Notes: generated by a model not told the origin, from the sequence alone. Positions 36,210-45,462 are shown, counted from the stretch's first letter. The stretch: 64,000 nucleotides of DNA from Curtobacterium sp. 9128 (GCF_007673775.1 NZ_VEAF01000001.1:186001-250000), one strand, 5' to 3'. Made by a program: numbers and translations.

Positions 36210-38858
36210 CTACGCTACGACCGCCGCGGTGACCCGGGCGACGAGCGCATCACCGTCGACGTCGATCGCCACCGTGTCGCCGGCACGGGCGGCACCGTCG
36301 ACCACGAGCGTGGCGATCCGGTCGTCGACCTCACGCTGGATGAGGCGACGCAGCGGCCTGGCGCCGTACTCCGGCTCGTAGCCGTGCTCGGCGAGCCAGG
36401 CGACGGCCTCGTCGGACACCGACAGGACCATGTCCTGCGCGATGAGCCGCAGTGAGGTCTCGGCGAGCAGCAGGGACACGATCGCGTGCAGCTGCGACGG
36501 GTCGAGCTTGCGGAAGAGCACGATGTCGTCGATCCGGTTGATGAACTCCGGCCGCATCGACTCGCGGAGCTTGCCCATGACGCGCTGCCGCAGGTCCTCC
36601 TCCGCGTACCCGCCGTCCGCCGACGCCGAGAACCCGAGTGCGCCGGAGCGCGATGCGAGGAACTCGGAGCCGATGTTCGACGTCATGATGACGACCGTGT
36701 TCCGGAAGTCGACCGTGCGCCCCTGCCCGTCGGTCAGGCGCCCGTCGTCGAGCACCTGGAGGAGCAGGTTGAACACGTCCGGGTGCGCCTTCTCGACCTC
36801 GTCGAGCAGCACGACCGAGTACGGATTGCGCCGCACCCGCTCGGTGAGCTGACCGGCCTCGTCGTAGCCGACGTACCCGGGAGGGGCACCGACCAGCCGC
36901 GACACGGTGTGCCGCTCGCCGAACTCGCTCATGTCGAACCGGAGCATCGCCGACTCGTCGCCGAACAGCGACGCCGCGAGCGACTTCGCCAGCTCGGTCT
37001 TGCCGACACCCGTCGGGCCGAGGAACAGGAAGCTCCCCACCGGCCGACGCGGGTCACCCATGCCGGTCCGGTTGCGCCGGACGGCGGTCGCGATGGCGCG
37101 CACCGCGTCCTCCTGTCCGACGACCCGCTCGTGCAGTTCGGACTCGAGCGCGGCGAGCCGCGTCCGGTCGCCCTGCGTGAGCCGGGTGGCCGGGATCCCG
37201 GTGGCGCGGCTCACCACGGCAGCGACGTCCGCTTCCGTGATCTCGCTGGTCGCCGACTCCGGACTGGGCCCCCGCCGCCGGTTCCCGGCCGACGCACCAG
37301 CGGCGGACGGGCCGTGCCGGCGGGGAGAGGGTCGGGACGCGTCCGCCGACGAGGCGGCGGCGATCCGTGCCTCCAGTTCGGTCGTGGCGTCGCGGAGGCG
37401 CGACGCCTCCTCGTAGAGCTCCTCGGCCACGGCGCGGTCCTTCTCCGCCTGCAGCTCGGCGAGCTCGTCACGGAGCGCCTCGACGTCGACGTCCCCGGAA
37501 CGGGCGAGTCGCCGTCGCGCGCCCGCCTGGTCGATGAGGTCGATGGCCTTGTCCGGCAGGTGCCGGTCCGTCACGTACCGGTGGGACAGCTCGACGGCGG
37601 CGCGGAGTGCGTCGTCCGTGTAGGTGACGCCGTGGTGCTCGGCGTAGCGCGGAGCGAGACCGTGCAGGATCGCGACGGCGTCCTCGACACTCGGCTCGCC
37701 GACCGTCACCGGCTGGAAGCGGCGCTCGAGCGCAGCGTCCTTCTCGATGCGGCGGTACTCGTTGAGCGTGGTCGCGCCGACCATGTGCAGGTCACCGCGC
37801 GCCAGGCGTGGCTTGAGGATGTTGCCGGCGTCCATCGAGCCGCCCTCGCCACCACCGCCGGCACCGACGACCGTGTGGAGCTCGTCGACGAAGACGATGA
37901 GCTCGTCGGCGTGCGCCGCGATCTCGTCCATGGCCTTCGTCAGGCGCTCCTCGAAGTCGCCGCGGTACCGCGTGCCGGAGAGCATCCCGGCCAGGTCGAG
38001 GGCGACGACGCGCTTGCCCTGCAGCAGCGCCGGGACGTCGCCGTCGGCGATGCGCTGCGCGAGTCCCTCGACGATGGCCGTCTTGCCCACGCCGGGTTCG
38101 CCGATGAGGACGGGGTTGTTCTTCGTCCGACGCAGCAGGATCTCGACGGTCTGTTCGATCTCGTCGGCACGACCGACCACCGGGTCGATGCGTCCGTCGC
38201 GGGCCCGTTCCGTGAGGTCCGTGCCGAACTGGTCGAGCGTGGGGGTCTCCGACTGGGTCTGCTGGTCGGTGTCGTTCGTTCCGGGCATGGGGCGCCCCTC
38301 TCGAGCCGCCGCTGCGGCCTCCTGTGCGTAGGACTGCACGACCGCCGGGGTGACGCCCGCGTTCGCGAGCAGCTGCCCGGTGACGGTCTCCTGGTCCATG
38401 ACGAGCGCGAAGAACACGTGCTCGGGGTCGGTGTAGGTGCTCCCGAACCCGCGCGCCGCCTGCGTCGCCTCGACGAGGATGCGCTGCGCGGACGGTGTCA
38501 GCGCCGGACGACCCTCGACCGGCGCGTCGGACGGCGACGGCAGGCGCTGCTCGATCTCCTCGGCGAGGCGCTCGGGGTCGACGCCCCCGGAACGTACGAC
38601 GGCGTCGAAGGGCTGGGTCCGGACGAGGACGTGGAGGATGTGCAGCGCGTCGATCTCGCGCTGCCCCTGTTCCACTGCGAACTCGGCGGTGTGTTGGAGC
38701 ACCTCGTGGGTGCGGCGGCTGAGCAGCCGCGTGATGTCGACCGGGCGTCCCAGCGATCGGTAGCGCTGGGTCTCGCCGTTGGTCTGTGCTGCGAGCAGGC
38801 GGGCGAGGAACTCGTCGAACGAGTCACTGCCGCCGGTCGAGCCGAACGTTGCTGGCAA
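36210..38858 (-). CDS. Clp-family AAA+ unfoldase (ClpC-like) under heat-shock control
   Basis: A two-ring ATPase of 882 residues that unfolds proteins. An N-terminal Clp repeat domain is followed by D1 with Walker A GEPGVGKTAIVEG and Walker B LIVFVDELH. A short ClpC-like linker with a UVR-type motif (EKDRAVAEELYEEASRLRD) comes next, not the long ClpB coiled coil. D2 has GPTGVGKTELAKSLA and VVLLDEVEKAHPD. ALGFSAS looks like the LGF loop that docks ClpP. The start is TTG 38858 with AGGAGG 5 nt upstream; the in-frame ATG at 38894 would fall inside the HAIR operator. Confidence 0.9.
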   Translation of the reverse strand: MPATFGSTGGSDSFDEFLARLLAAQTNGETQRYRSLGRPVDITRLLSRRTHEVLQHTAEFAVEQGQREIDALHILHVLVRTQPFDAVVRSGGVDPERLAEEIEQRLPSPSDAPVEGRPALTPSAQRILVEATQAARGFGSTYTDPEHVFFALVMDQETVTGQLLANAGVTPAVVQSYAQEAAAAAREGRPMPGTNDTDQQTQSETPTLDQFGTDLTERARDGRIDPVVGRADEIEQTVEILLRRTKNNPVLIGEPGVGKTAIVEGLAQRIADGDVPALLQGKRVVALDLAGMLSGTRYRGDFEERLTKAMDEIAAHADELIVFVDELHTVVGAGGGGEGGSMDAGNILKPRLARGDLHMVGATTLNEYRRIEKDAALERRFQPVTVGEPSVEDAVAILHGLAPRYAEHHGVTYTDDALRAAVELSHRYVTDRHLPDKAIDLIDQAGARRRLARSGDVDVEALRDELAELQAEKDRAVAEELYEEASRLRDATTELEARIAAASSADASRPSPRRHGPSAAGASAGNRRRGPSPESATSEITEADVAAVVSRATGIPATRLTQGDRTRLAALESELHERVVGQEDAVRAIATAVRRNRTGMGDPRRPVGSFLFLGPTGVGKTELAKSLAASLFGDESAMLRFDMSEFGERHTVSRLVGAPPGYVGYDEAGQLTERVRRNPYSVVLLDEVEKAHPDVFNLLLQVLDDGRLTDGQGRTVDFRNTVVIMTSNIGSEFLASRSGALGFSASADGGYAEEDLRQRVMGKLRESMRPEFINRIDDIVLFRKLDPSQLHAIVSLLLAETSLRLIAQDMVLSVSDEAVAWLAEHGYEPEYGARPLRRLIQREVDDRIATLVVDGAARAGDTVAIDVDGDALVARVTAAVVA

Positions 38859-38874
38859 CGGGACCTCCTGGGAA

Positions 38875-38895
38875 CTTGAGTGCCTTCGACTCAAT
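38875..38895 (-). promoter_or_regulatory. HAIR element (HspR operator)
   Basis: CTTGAGT-N7-ACTCAAT is one base short of the perfect CTTGAGT-N7-ACTCAAG consensus. It lies 17 bp upstream of the clp start codon, so the gene is probably repressed by HspR and induced by heat. Confidence 0.85.
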
Positions 38896-38996
38896 GCAAC
38901 GCAGGAGGAACGGGGGCATTCCCGGTCCGGAAGAGAACTTGCGGCGACCCGACTCAGGTCTGGCCGGTGTGCTTCCGTGCGTCCGGCCCGCGATGC

Positions 38997-39482
38997 TCAG
39001 GCCCGGGCGATCGACGCCGTCGTGGCCTCGGTGACCCGGAGCAGATCGGCCGGAGCGATCTCGATGTCGAAGCCGCGGCGTCCACCGGACACGAAGATCG
39101 TCGGGTGGTCGCTCGCCGAGGTGTCGAGCACGGTGCGGATCCGGGAGCGCTGTCCGACGGGGCTGATGCCACCGACGACGTACCCGGTGCGCCGTTCGGC
39201 GAGGGCGGGGTCGGCGAGGGTGGCCTTCTTGCCGCCGACCGCCGCCGCGATGGCCTTGAGGTCGAGGCGGTTCGCCACCGGGACGATCGCCACCGCGAGT
39301 GCGCCGTCGACCGAGACGACGAGGGTCTTGAACACCTGCTCCTCGCGGAGGCCGAGCTCGGTGGCCGCCTCCTCGCCGAAGTTGGTCGCGCTGTCGTGGT
39401 GCTCGTACACGTGGGGCGTGAAGGGCACCCCGGCGCGCTCCAACGCGATGGTCGCGGGGGTGCTCGGGGCGGCTGCGGTCAT
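38997..39482 (-). CDS. ybaK: YbaK/EbsC-family aminoacyl-tRNA deacylase
   Basis: Removes wrongly attached amino acids, such as Cys from tRNA-Pro, in trans. It is 161 residues. The conserved start is ALERAGVPFTPHVYEHH, then VFKTLVVSVDGALAVAIVPV, the key Lys in VGGKKATLAD, and GYVVGGISPVGQ. ATG 39482 follows GAGGAT by 7 nt on the minus strand. That hexamer could be a -10 or, as AGAGGA, a ribosome site. Confidence 0.92.
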   Translation of the reverse strand: MTAAAPSTPATIALERAGVPFTPHVYEHHDSATNFGEEAATELGLREEQVFKTLVVSVDGALAVAIVPVANRLDLKAIAAAVGGKKATLADPALAERRTGYVVGGISPVGQRSRIRTVLDTSASDHPTIFVSGGRRGFDIEIAPADLLRVTEATTASIARA

Positions 39483-39573
39483 GTCGGCGATCCTCTCCCG
39501 CGGGTCCCTCCCACGATCGGCGGCACGCGGGGGTCGCGCCGATCGGACGAGGTCCGTAGCGGCCCCCGCCCGC

Positions 39574-39768
39574 TCAGCCCTCCTGTTCCGGCCCCTGGGT
39601 CGTGGGGTCGTACTCGGTGTCACGACCCTGTTCCTCCTCGGGGAGCGGGACGTGACGCTCGGTGCCGCTGCCGCCGGGGTTGGTGGCGACGTAGTCGGCC
39701 TCGCCGGACTGGGTGTCGTGGCTGACCGGCTCGACGATCTCGGGATCGGGTTCTCCTGTGGCGCTCAT
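39574..39768 (-). CDS. small acidic hypothetical protein
   Basis: A 64-residue, strongly acidic and Pro/Gly-rich protein without predicted membrane segments or Cys. It is probably disordered (ending EYDPTTQGPEQEG). GAGG lies just before the ATG. It lies 91 bp upstream of ybaK on the same strand. Not recognised; the codon bias and ribosome site make it plausible. Confidence 0.6.
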   Translation of the reverse strand: MSATGEPDPEIVEPVSHDTQSGEADYVATNPGGSGTERHVPLPEEEQGRDTEYDPTTQGPEQEG

Positions 39769-39878
39769 GCCTCACGCCTACACCCCGCGGACTGGGCACC
39801 CCGCGAACTGGGTGCGCGCGACGGGCCGCCGAGTGCGACGATGAGCACGAGGGCAGTGGCCGGACACCGGGAGCACGC

Positions 39879-40775
39879 ATGGCCGACGACGGCGACGACA
39901 CCAGGGACGAACGCGCGCGTCTCGAGCGCATCGCCTGGGGAGCCGGCTCCTCGGAGGCCGAGGCCGCGCGCGCCCGGATCGCACTCGGCGACCTCCAGCG
40001 GCGAGCAGGTCGGTCGAGGCCGCCGGCTCCCGTGATCTCCGCACCGGAGGTGCCGAAGGCGGCAGGGGCCACGGCGGAGCCGGTGCCGGGGTCGCCCGTG
40101 ACGACAGCTCCGGCGGCCTCCGCCACGCGTCCGAGCACGAGCGCGATCTCGAGCACGAGCGAAGGGGCGGCTCCCGGACCGGACCACGAGCGCACCGCAG
40201 CGGTCGTCGACGGGGGCGAGCCGGGCCTCCAGTCCGGTCCCCCGGCGACGGATCCGAGCGCACGCTGGGACCGGGTGCGGCGGGTCTTGCTCCGTCCGCG
40301 GGCGCTCCCCTGGCTCGCCGGCGGTGCAGCGGCGGCGGTCGTCGTCGCGTTCGGGTCGGGCCTGGTGCTCGGCACCGCGCAGCAGCCGATGCCGTCCACC
40401 CCGTCCGTCACCCCGACCGCCGGCACGGTGACGCTCGAGCAGATCCTCGACTCGCCGCAGGAGTTCGCCGACCGCCTGCCGGACTCGTTCGCGGTCCCGG
40501 TGCGCCTGCACACCACCCGACTGGTGTTCACGAACCGGTCACTCAGCGGCGATGACGCGGCGACGCCCTGGAACGTGTGGGCCGGGGTCGGCAGCGACCG
40601 CTCGACGATCTGCCTGGTCGCGTCGGCCGACCAGGTGCAGCAGACCACCGCGTGCTACCCGCGGGCGGAGGCGCTGCACGGCTCCGTCTCGCTGTCCGCG
40701 TCGTCGCGGAGCGGCACGCTCACGGTGCGCCTCTCCGGCGGTGGCGTCCGGGGCAGCGTCAGCAACGACTCCTGA
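39879..40775 (+). CDS. single-pass membrane protein of unknown function
   Basis: It has 298 residues. The cytoplasmic N-terminal 130 residues are charged, then Ala/Pro/Ser-rich. One membrane helix lies near 142-165 (WLAGGAAAAVVVAFGSGLVLG). An extracytoplasmic domain of about 120 residues follows, with a possible disulfide pair (Cys in STICLVAS and TTACYPR). GGGAG precedes the ATG by about 6 nt. Domain organisation resembles anti-sigma-like or sensor proteins, but no family is recognised. Confidence 0.75.
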   Translation: MADDGDDTRDERARLERIAWGAGSSEAEAARARIALGDLQRRAGRSRPPAPVISAPEVPKAAGATAEPVPGSPVTTAPAASATRPSTSAISSTSEGAAPGPDHERTAAVVDGGEPGLQSGPPATDPSARWDRVRRVLLRPRALPWLAGGAAAAVVVAFGSGLVLGTAQQPMPSTPSVTPTAGTVTLEQILDSPQEFADRLPDSFAVPVRLHTTRLVFTNRSLSGDDAATPWNVWAGVGSDRSTICLVASADQVQQTTACYPRAEALHGSVSLSASSRSGTLTVRLSGGGVRGSVSNDS

Positions 40776-41006
40776 CCGATCGGGAATGGGTCGAGCCGCC
40801 ACGCGTTGGAGCGCTCCTAAGAAATTGCGCCGAGTCCCTCGCCACGGCTGCTCCATCGTGCAACACTGGATGGACCGCACTCGCCGTGGAGTGATCACCA
40901 CACCCGAACAACCCGCGAGCGCGCACCACCCGACCACCCCGGTCGTGCTGTCGCCGACGTGACACATCCGTCGCGCGCTCGTCCACGCCCCGAGGAGGTC
41001 CGCACC

Positions 41007-42377
41007 GTGTCACCCAGCACCGCATCGATCCGCACGACCACGTCCGCGGTCCCGTCCGTGCTGACCTCGAAGTCGATCGTCGGCATCGCGGTCCTCGGCC
41101 TGGCGACGTTCTTCGCGATCACGACCGAGCTGATGCCCGTCGGCCTGCTCGGCACGATGGCGCCGGACCTCGGCGTGAGCGAGTCCACGATGGGCATCGT
41201 CGTGACGGTCTACGCCGCTGCCGTGGCGATCCTGGCGCTCCCGCTCACGTCGCTGACGGCACGGCTCCCCCGGAAGGCGGTGCTCGTCGCCACGTTGGTC
41301 GGCTACACCGTGTCGAACGTGATGGTCGCGCTCGCGCCGGACTTCGCCGTCGTCTGCGCCGGACGGGTCGTCGGCGGTGTCGCTCACGCGCTGTTCTTCT
41401 CCGTCGCGTCGGCGTACGCGACGCGCATCGTGCCGCCGCGGCTCGCCGGCCGTGCCATCGCGTTCGTCTACTCCGGCAGCTCGCTCGGGTTCGTCATCGG
41501 CGTGCCGCTCGCGACCGGGGTCGGCGAGTCCATCGGTTGGCGTCCCGCGGTCGGTGCTGTCGCCGTGTGCGCGGCGGTCCTCGCCGTCGTCGCCCTGCTC
41601 TTCCTGCCGGCAGTGCGCGGCACCTCGTCGCCCCACATCGGCTCCCCGAAGGCCTGGGCGCGCACGGGCCTCCTCGCCGTCGTCGTCGCGGACCTGCTCC
41701 TCTTCGCCGGGCACTACGTCGTCTACACCTACATCGGGCCGTACGCGATCGACGCCGGGCTCGACGCCGGGCTCGTCAGCGGCGCCCTGCTGGTCCTCGG
41801 TGGCACGGGCGTGATCGGGCTCTGGCTCGCCGGGACGTTCGTCGATCGTGCACCGCGACAGACCCTCATCGCGGCGGTCGCCACGATGGCGGCGGCGTTC
41901 ATCGCGCTGCCGTTCGTGCACGGCTCCCTGATCGGCACCATGGTCGTCGCCGGCGTGTGGATGGCCGCGAACGGCACGACGGGGACGCTCTTCATGGCGG
42001 CGGCGATCCGGACCGGCGGCGTCTCCCCCGACATCGCCGGCGCCCTGGTCAACGGCGCGTCGAACATCGGGATCGCCGCGGGGGCCGCGATCGGCGGTCA
42101 GGTGCTCGGCATGACGGGCATGCAGACGATGCCGTTCGCCGGCGCGGCCGTGCTGCTGGGGTCCCTCGGCGTGGTGGTCGCGGCTCGGCGGGGCTTCCCG
42201 GTGCACTCGACGCACCAGGAGCACCTGTCCACGTCCTCGATCGCGGCGATCACCTCGTCGCTCGCCGTGGTCACCGCGTCCGTCCCGACGATCAGCCGGG
42301 CGATCCAGACCGTCACCGGGTCGGTCGCGACGATGACCGGCTCGGTCCGCACCGAGCGGACCGACGGGGCGCGCTGA
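41007..42377 (+). CDS. MFS transporter, DHA1-type exporter
   Basis: Proton-driven export of drugs, sugars or arabinose-like compounds (AraJ-type family). It is 456 residues with twelve predicted helices. Motif A is LTARLPRKAVL after helix 2, and the early ITTELMPVGLL block is typical of this subgroup. A Ser/Thr-rich cytoplasmic tail of about 60 residues (SSIAAITSSL onward) is unusual. GTG 41007 has GAGGAGG about 8 nt upstream. A hairpin follows the gene. Confidence 0.88.
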   Translation: MSPSTASIRTTTSAVPSVLTSKSIVGIAVLGLATFFAITTELMPVGLLGTMAPDLGVSESTMGIVVTVYAAAVAILALPLTSLTARLPRKAVLVATLVGYTVSNVMVALAPDFAVVCAGRVVGGVAHALFFSVASAYATRIVPPRLAGRAIAFVYSGSSLGFVIGVPLATGVGESIGWRPAVGAVAVCAAVLAVVALLFLPAVRGTSSPHIGSPKAWARTGLLAVVVADLLLFAGHYVVYTYIGPYAIDAGLDAGLVSGALLVLGGTGVIGLWLAGTFVDRAPRQTLIAAVATMAAAFIALPFVHGSLIGTMVVAGVWMAANGTTGTLFMAAAIRTGGVSPDIAGALVNGASNIGIAAGAAIGGQVLGMTGMQTMPFAGAAVLLGSLGVVVAARRGFPVHSTHQEHLSTSSIAAITSSLAVVTASVPTISRAIQTVTGSVATMTGSVRTERTDGAR

Positions 42378-42401
42378 GGCGCTCCCCACCGCACCGCGAA
42401 C

Positions 42402-42439
42402 CGGACACAGCACCACGGAGATCCGCGGTGCTGTGTCCG
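42402..42439. terminator. hairpin after the MFS gene (ACACAGCACC family)
   Basis: CGGACACAGCACC pairs with GGTGCTGTGTCCG over 13 bp. The stem is shared with the hairpin at 30064-30103, and both are preceded by ACCGCGA. It lies between convergent genes. Confidence 0.7.
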
Positions 42440-42457
42440 TCGCCGAGTTCGGTGCGC

Positions 42458-42506
42458 CCGTCAGTACGCCGACGGAGCGCGGCGCCGTCCGTCAGTACGC
42501 CGACGG
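42458..42506. repeat. 18-bp direct repeat at the 3' end of the LAxTG gene
   Basis: CCGTCAGTACGCCGACGG occurs at 42458 and 42489, offset by 31 bp. Both copies contain a minus-strand PSAY-stop sequence, but in different frames because 31 is not a multiple of three. Confidence 0.8.
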
Positions 42507-44746
42507 CGTGCGGAACGGAAGGTCAGCAGCCCGCCGCCGAGGAGGACGAGGACGCCCGCAGCGATCGCCGCTGGCGCGACGTCCGCGCCGGTGAAGGCCA
42601 GCGGCCCCGTGGAGGACGAGCCTCCCCCGGTGGAGCCGGGAGCGCTCCCGGAGGACACCGGCGGCACCGAAGACCCCGGCGGAACCGTCGGCGTCCCCGT
42701 GGGCGGCGCCACCACGGCGGCACGGAGGACGATCGCGAGCGGAGTCGGTGTCCCACCGACGGCCGCGGTCGTGACCGTCCGCGGCGCACTCGCCGTGTCG
42801 CCGGTCCCTGCGACGACGGAGTACTCGGTGGACGGTGCCAGCCCGGTGAGGTCGAAGGACCCGTCTGCGGCCGTGGTCGCCGTCACGGCCGCTCCCCCGG
42901 CCGGGGTCGCGACGACCGGGACCCCGGTGGCCGGAGCGCCGTCGGACGTCGTCACCGTGCCGGGTTGATCGACGGTGGGCAGCGGGAGCACGAAGTCGAC
43001 GGGCGTCGGTGCTGCTCCGGTGGCGACCGTGGTGACCGTCTGGTCGTCGGCGCCGGCGGTGCTCAGCACGTAGACCGTCCCGGGGGTCAGTCCGGTCAGG
43101 TCGTACGACCCGTCCGCCCCCGTCGTGACCGTGACCACGGCGCCCGACCCGGCCTCGGCTGGCTGTGCGGTGACCGTGGCGCCGGCGATCGCGGTGCCGT
43201 CGCCGTACCGGACGGAGCCGGCCTGCGACACCGTGACCGGGACCGGGGTGACGAACCGGAAGTCCACGGTCGACGCCCCACCCGCCGTGGTGGTCACGGT
43301 CTGGTCGGTCTCCCCCGAGGCCCCGGTCGACGGCGCCGTCGTCCGGACCGTGTAGGTACCCGCGACCACGGTGAACGCATAGGAGCCGTCGGCCGCGGTG
43401 TCGGTCGTCGCGACGACCTGGTCGCCCTGCAGGAGCTCGACGAGGACCGGCGCACTCGGTGCGGCTCCGTCCACCAGGACCTGTCCGGCGATCGTCGACG
43501 CGGGCGCCGGGAGCACGAGCGGCGGCACCACGACGTCGGCTGCGCCGACGGCACCCGTCGTCACGCGCTCGGTCTGGGTGTCCGTCGCGCTGACGTCGAC
43601 CGCCCTGCCGGACGGGAGGCCCGGGGCCGCGTACGTCCCGTCGGCGTCCGTCGTCGTCTGCAGCAGCACGGCTCCCGTGGTGGCGTCCTGGACGGTCACG
43701 GTGGCGTCCGCGACGGGGCGGCCACCGGAGTCGACCACGGTCCCGGTGAGCGCGACCGTCGCGGGTGGCGTGGCGAAGGCGAAGTCGACGCCGGTCACGT
43801 CGCGGCGGAGGTCCACCGGTCCCGGCGCCGTCTGCGCGGTCGCCCCGGCCGGTGTGGCGATCGTGACCCGGTAGCCGTCCGCCTGGGTGAGCTCCGGGAA
43901 GCTGTAGCGTCCGTCGCCGTCGGTCGTGGTGGTGAACTCCGCCCCACCGGGGGCCGTCGCGGTCACCAGGGTGTCCGGCAGCGCGGCGCCGTCGAGCGTC
44001 GCGGCGCCGGAGAGCGCGGAGGTCCGGTTGGCGAACCAGGTCTGGTAGACGGGGAAGCCGCTGCGCCACTGGTAGCTGATGGTCAAGGACTCGAGTGGGA
44101 CGGTCGGGGTGAACCACGCGCTGGCACCGTCGGTGTCCGCGGCCGCCGCGTTGCCGGTGAGGGTCCGGGTCCCCTCGTTCCAGTTCGGCACGTCCCGGCC
44201 GGTGGTGCCGTCCGGGTCCGGGTCACACGACGGTCCGCCGGCAGACTCCACGGAGCACGAGTTGTACGACGACTGGTAGCCCAGCTGGGCACCGGTCGCG
44301 GCTCCGCCACCCTGGACGACCGCGGAGATCGTCGCCTGGTCGGCATCGACGTCACCGAGGACGAAGGACCACCCGCCGGCCGGTGTCGGCGCGGCGAAGG
44401 AGTACGTCGTCACGGACGGGCTCGTCGCGTTGTTCGCGGCCGGGCGGAGGTTGATGTACGAGTTGCCCCGGCTCGAGCCGTAGATCGCCCCGGGTCCGGT
44501 CGCGGCGGACTGCCACGTGGACGCTCCGCCGATCACGTTCGCGCTGGACGCGGTCGACGTGAAGGTCGTCGCCGGGAACCCCGGCAGCGCCACACTGCCC
44601 GTGAAGGCCTTGCTGGCACCGCTCACCGCGAAGGCTCCCCAGTGCCCGGTGGTCTCAGCGGAAGCACTGACCACCCCGCCGAGCGCGAGCCCCGCTCCGA
44701 GTGCGATGCCGGTCACCCCGGCCGTGATCATCCGCCATCGGCGCAT
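42461..44746 (-). CDS. LAxTG-anchored surface protein with repeated beta-sandwich domains
   Basis: A wall-anchored protein of 761 residues. A signal peptide (about 1-30, ending SASA) leads into a lectin-like/choice-of-anchor domain (30-240, FVLGDVDADQATI). About five carboxypeptidase-regulatory-like or Cna-B-like domains of 80-90 residues follow; each has a DGxYxF/L turn (DGDGRYSFPEL, DADGTYAAPGL, AADGSYAFTV, GADGSYDLTGL, AADGSFDLTGL). A Pro/Ser/Gly linker, LAFTG, a hydrophobic helix and an Arg-rich tail form the sorting signal. LAxTG is the class E sortase motif of high-GC Gram-positives. No sortase is in the window. Confidence 0.88.
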   Translation of the reverse strand: MRRWRMITAGVTGIALGAGLALGGVVSASAETTGHWGAFAVSGASKAFTGSVALPGFPATTFTSTASSANVIGGASTWQSAATGPGAIYGSSRGNSYINLRPAANNATSPSVTTYSFAAPTPAGGWSFVLGDVDADQATISAVVQGGGAATGAQLGYQSSYNSCSVESAGGPSCDPDPDGTTGRDVPNWNEGTRTLTGNAAAADTDGASAWFTPTVPLESLTISYQWRSGFPVYQTWFANRTSALSGAATLDGAALPDTLVTATAPGGAEFTTTTDGDGRYSFPELTQADGYRVTIATPAGATAQTAPGPVDLRRDVTGVDFAFATPPATVALTGTVVDSGGRPVADATVTVQDATTGAVLLQTTTDADGTYAAPGLPSGRAVDVSATDTQTERVTTGAVGAADVVVPPLVLPAPASTIAGQVLVDGAAPSAPVLVELLQGDQVVATTDTAADGSYAFTVVAGTYTVRTTAPSTGASGETDQTVTTTAGGASTVDFRFVTPVPVTVSQAGSVRYGDGTAIAGATVTAQPAEAGSGAVVTVTTGADGSYDLTGLTPGTVYVLSTAGADDQTVTTVATGAAPTPVDFVLPLPTVDQPGTVTTSDGAPATGVPVVATPAGGAAVTATTAADGSFDLTGLAPSTEYSVVAGTGDTASAPRTVTTAAVGGTPTPLAIVLRAAVVAPPTGTPTVPPGSSVPPVSSGSAPGSTGGGSSSTGPLAFTGADVAPAAIAAGVLVLLGGGLLTFRSARRRRTDGRRRAPSAY

Positions 44747-44850
44747 GTGTTCTCCCCTGTCGGTGCGCCGGCCTGCCTCGACGCTTCCTCAGGATAGAGG
44801 GACGCGCCACCCCCGTCCGGGGGCCTGGTCGAGAAGCGCACTCGGCGCGC

Positions 44851-45324
44851 TCAGGCCCCGGCCCCGGACGTCTGCGCCTCCAGGGCGTCGAGTGCGCCGA
44901 CCTGCCCGGCGACGAGCAGCTCCCGTGCGTCGCCGATCGATACCCAGCGGGCGTCGTCGACCTCTGGGACGTCGACGAACCGTCCGGATCCGCGCGGGAG
45001 CTCGAGCCGGACCGTGGTGCTCCGGACCTGCTCGACGGAGAAGTCGGGCGCGGACCCCGCGAACACGGTGACGCGCTTGCTGGATGCCTGCCGGAAGGTC
45101 CCGAGCAGCACCGGGGTGACGTCGGGAGCGGGGACACCGATCTCCTCCCGGAACTCCCGGAGCGCGGCGTCGAGCGGGGTCTCGCCGTCGTCGTACTCGC
45201 CCTTCGGGATCGACCACGCGCGCGGACGGCGACGCCAGAACGGACCGCCCATGTGCGCGATGAAGACCTCGAGCCCGCCCGACGGCGCGGCCCGCCAGAG
45301 CAGGAGCCCAGCACTCGTCACCAC
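44851..45324 (-). CDS. NUDIX hydrolase
   Basis: Hydrolyses a nucleoside diphosphate linked to another group. It is 157 residues. The Nudix box is GETPLDAALREFREEIG (about residues 47-63), preceded by WSIPKGEYDDGE. The first of two adjacent GTG codons (45324) is chosen because TACACT lies exactly 6 nt upstream on the minus strand (45336-45331), giving a leaderless mRNA. It is divergent from the Usp gene. Substrate unknown; the overall type resembles MutT1-like housecleaning enzymes. Confidence 0.88.
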   Translation of the reverse strand: MVTSAGLLLWRAAPSGGLEVFIAHMGGPFWRRRPRAWSIPKGEYDDGETPLDAALREFREEIGVPAPDVTPVLLGTFRQASSKRVTVFAGSAPDFSVEQVRSTTVRLELPRGSGRFVDVPEVDDARWVSIGDARELLVAGQVGALDALEAQTSGAGA

Positions 45325-45330
45325 GACCTG

Positions 45331-45336
45331 AGTGTA
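45331..45336 (-). promoter_or_regulatory. -10 element of the NUDIX gene (leaderless)
   Basis: The minus strand reads TACACT, then CAGGTC, then the GTG start. Confidence 0.5.
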
Positions 45337-45462
45337 CGGACGCACACCTCGCAGGCGTCCCACAGCGCACGACCCGTTCGCGGTGGCCGACCGGGCGTAC
45401 GGTCGCCCGCAGGAGCGCCGGGTGACGCCCCGTCGGATCGCACCACGAGGAGGTCGGTCGAG

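Noticed and set aside
38859-38894. ATG 38894 as the Clp ATPase start
   Set aside because: That ATG lies inside the HAIR operator, while TTG 38858 has AGGAGG at 5 nt.
40776-41006. Possible regulatory sequence before the MFS gene, including GGAGCGCTCC near 40807
   Set aside because: It is a short palindrome with no clear promoter next to it; nothing else could be supported in this gap beyond the ribosome site of the MFS gene.
41537-44797. A 1086-codon open frame on the plus strand
   Set aside because: It runs through the MFS gene in another frame and antisense to the LAxTG gene; a by-product of high GC content.
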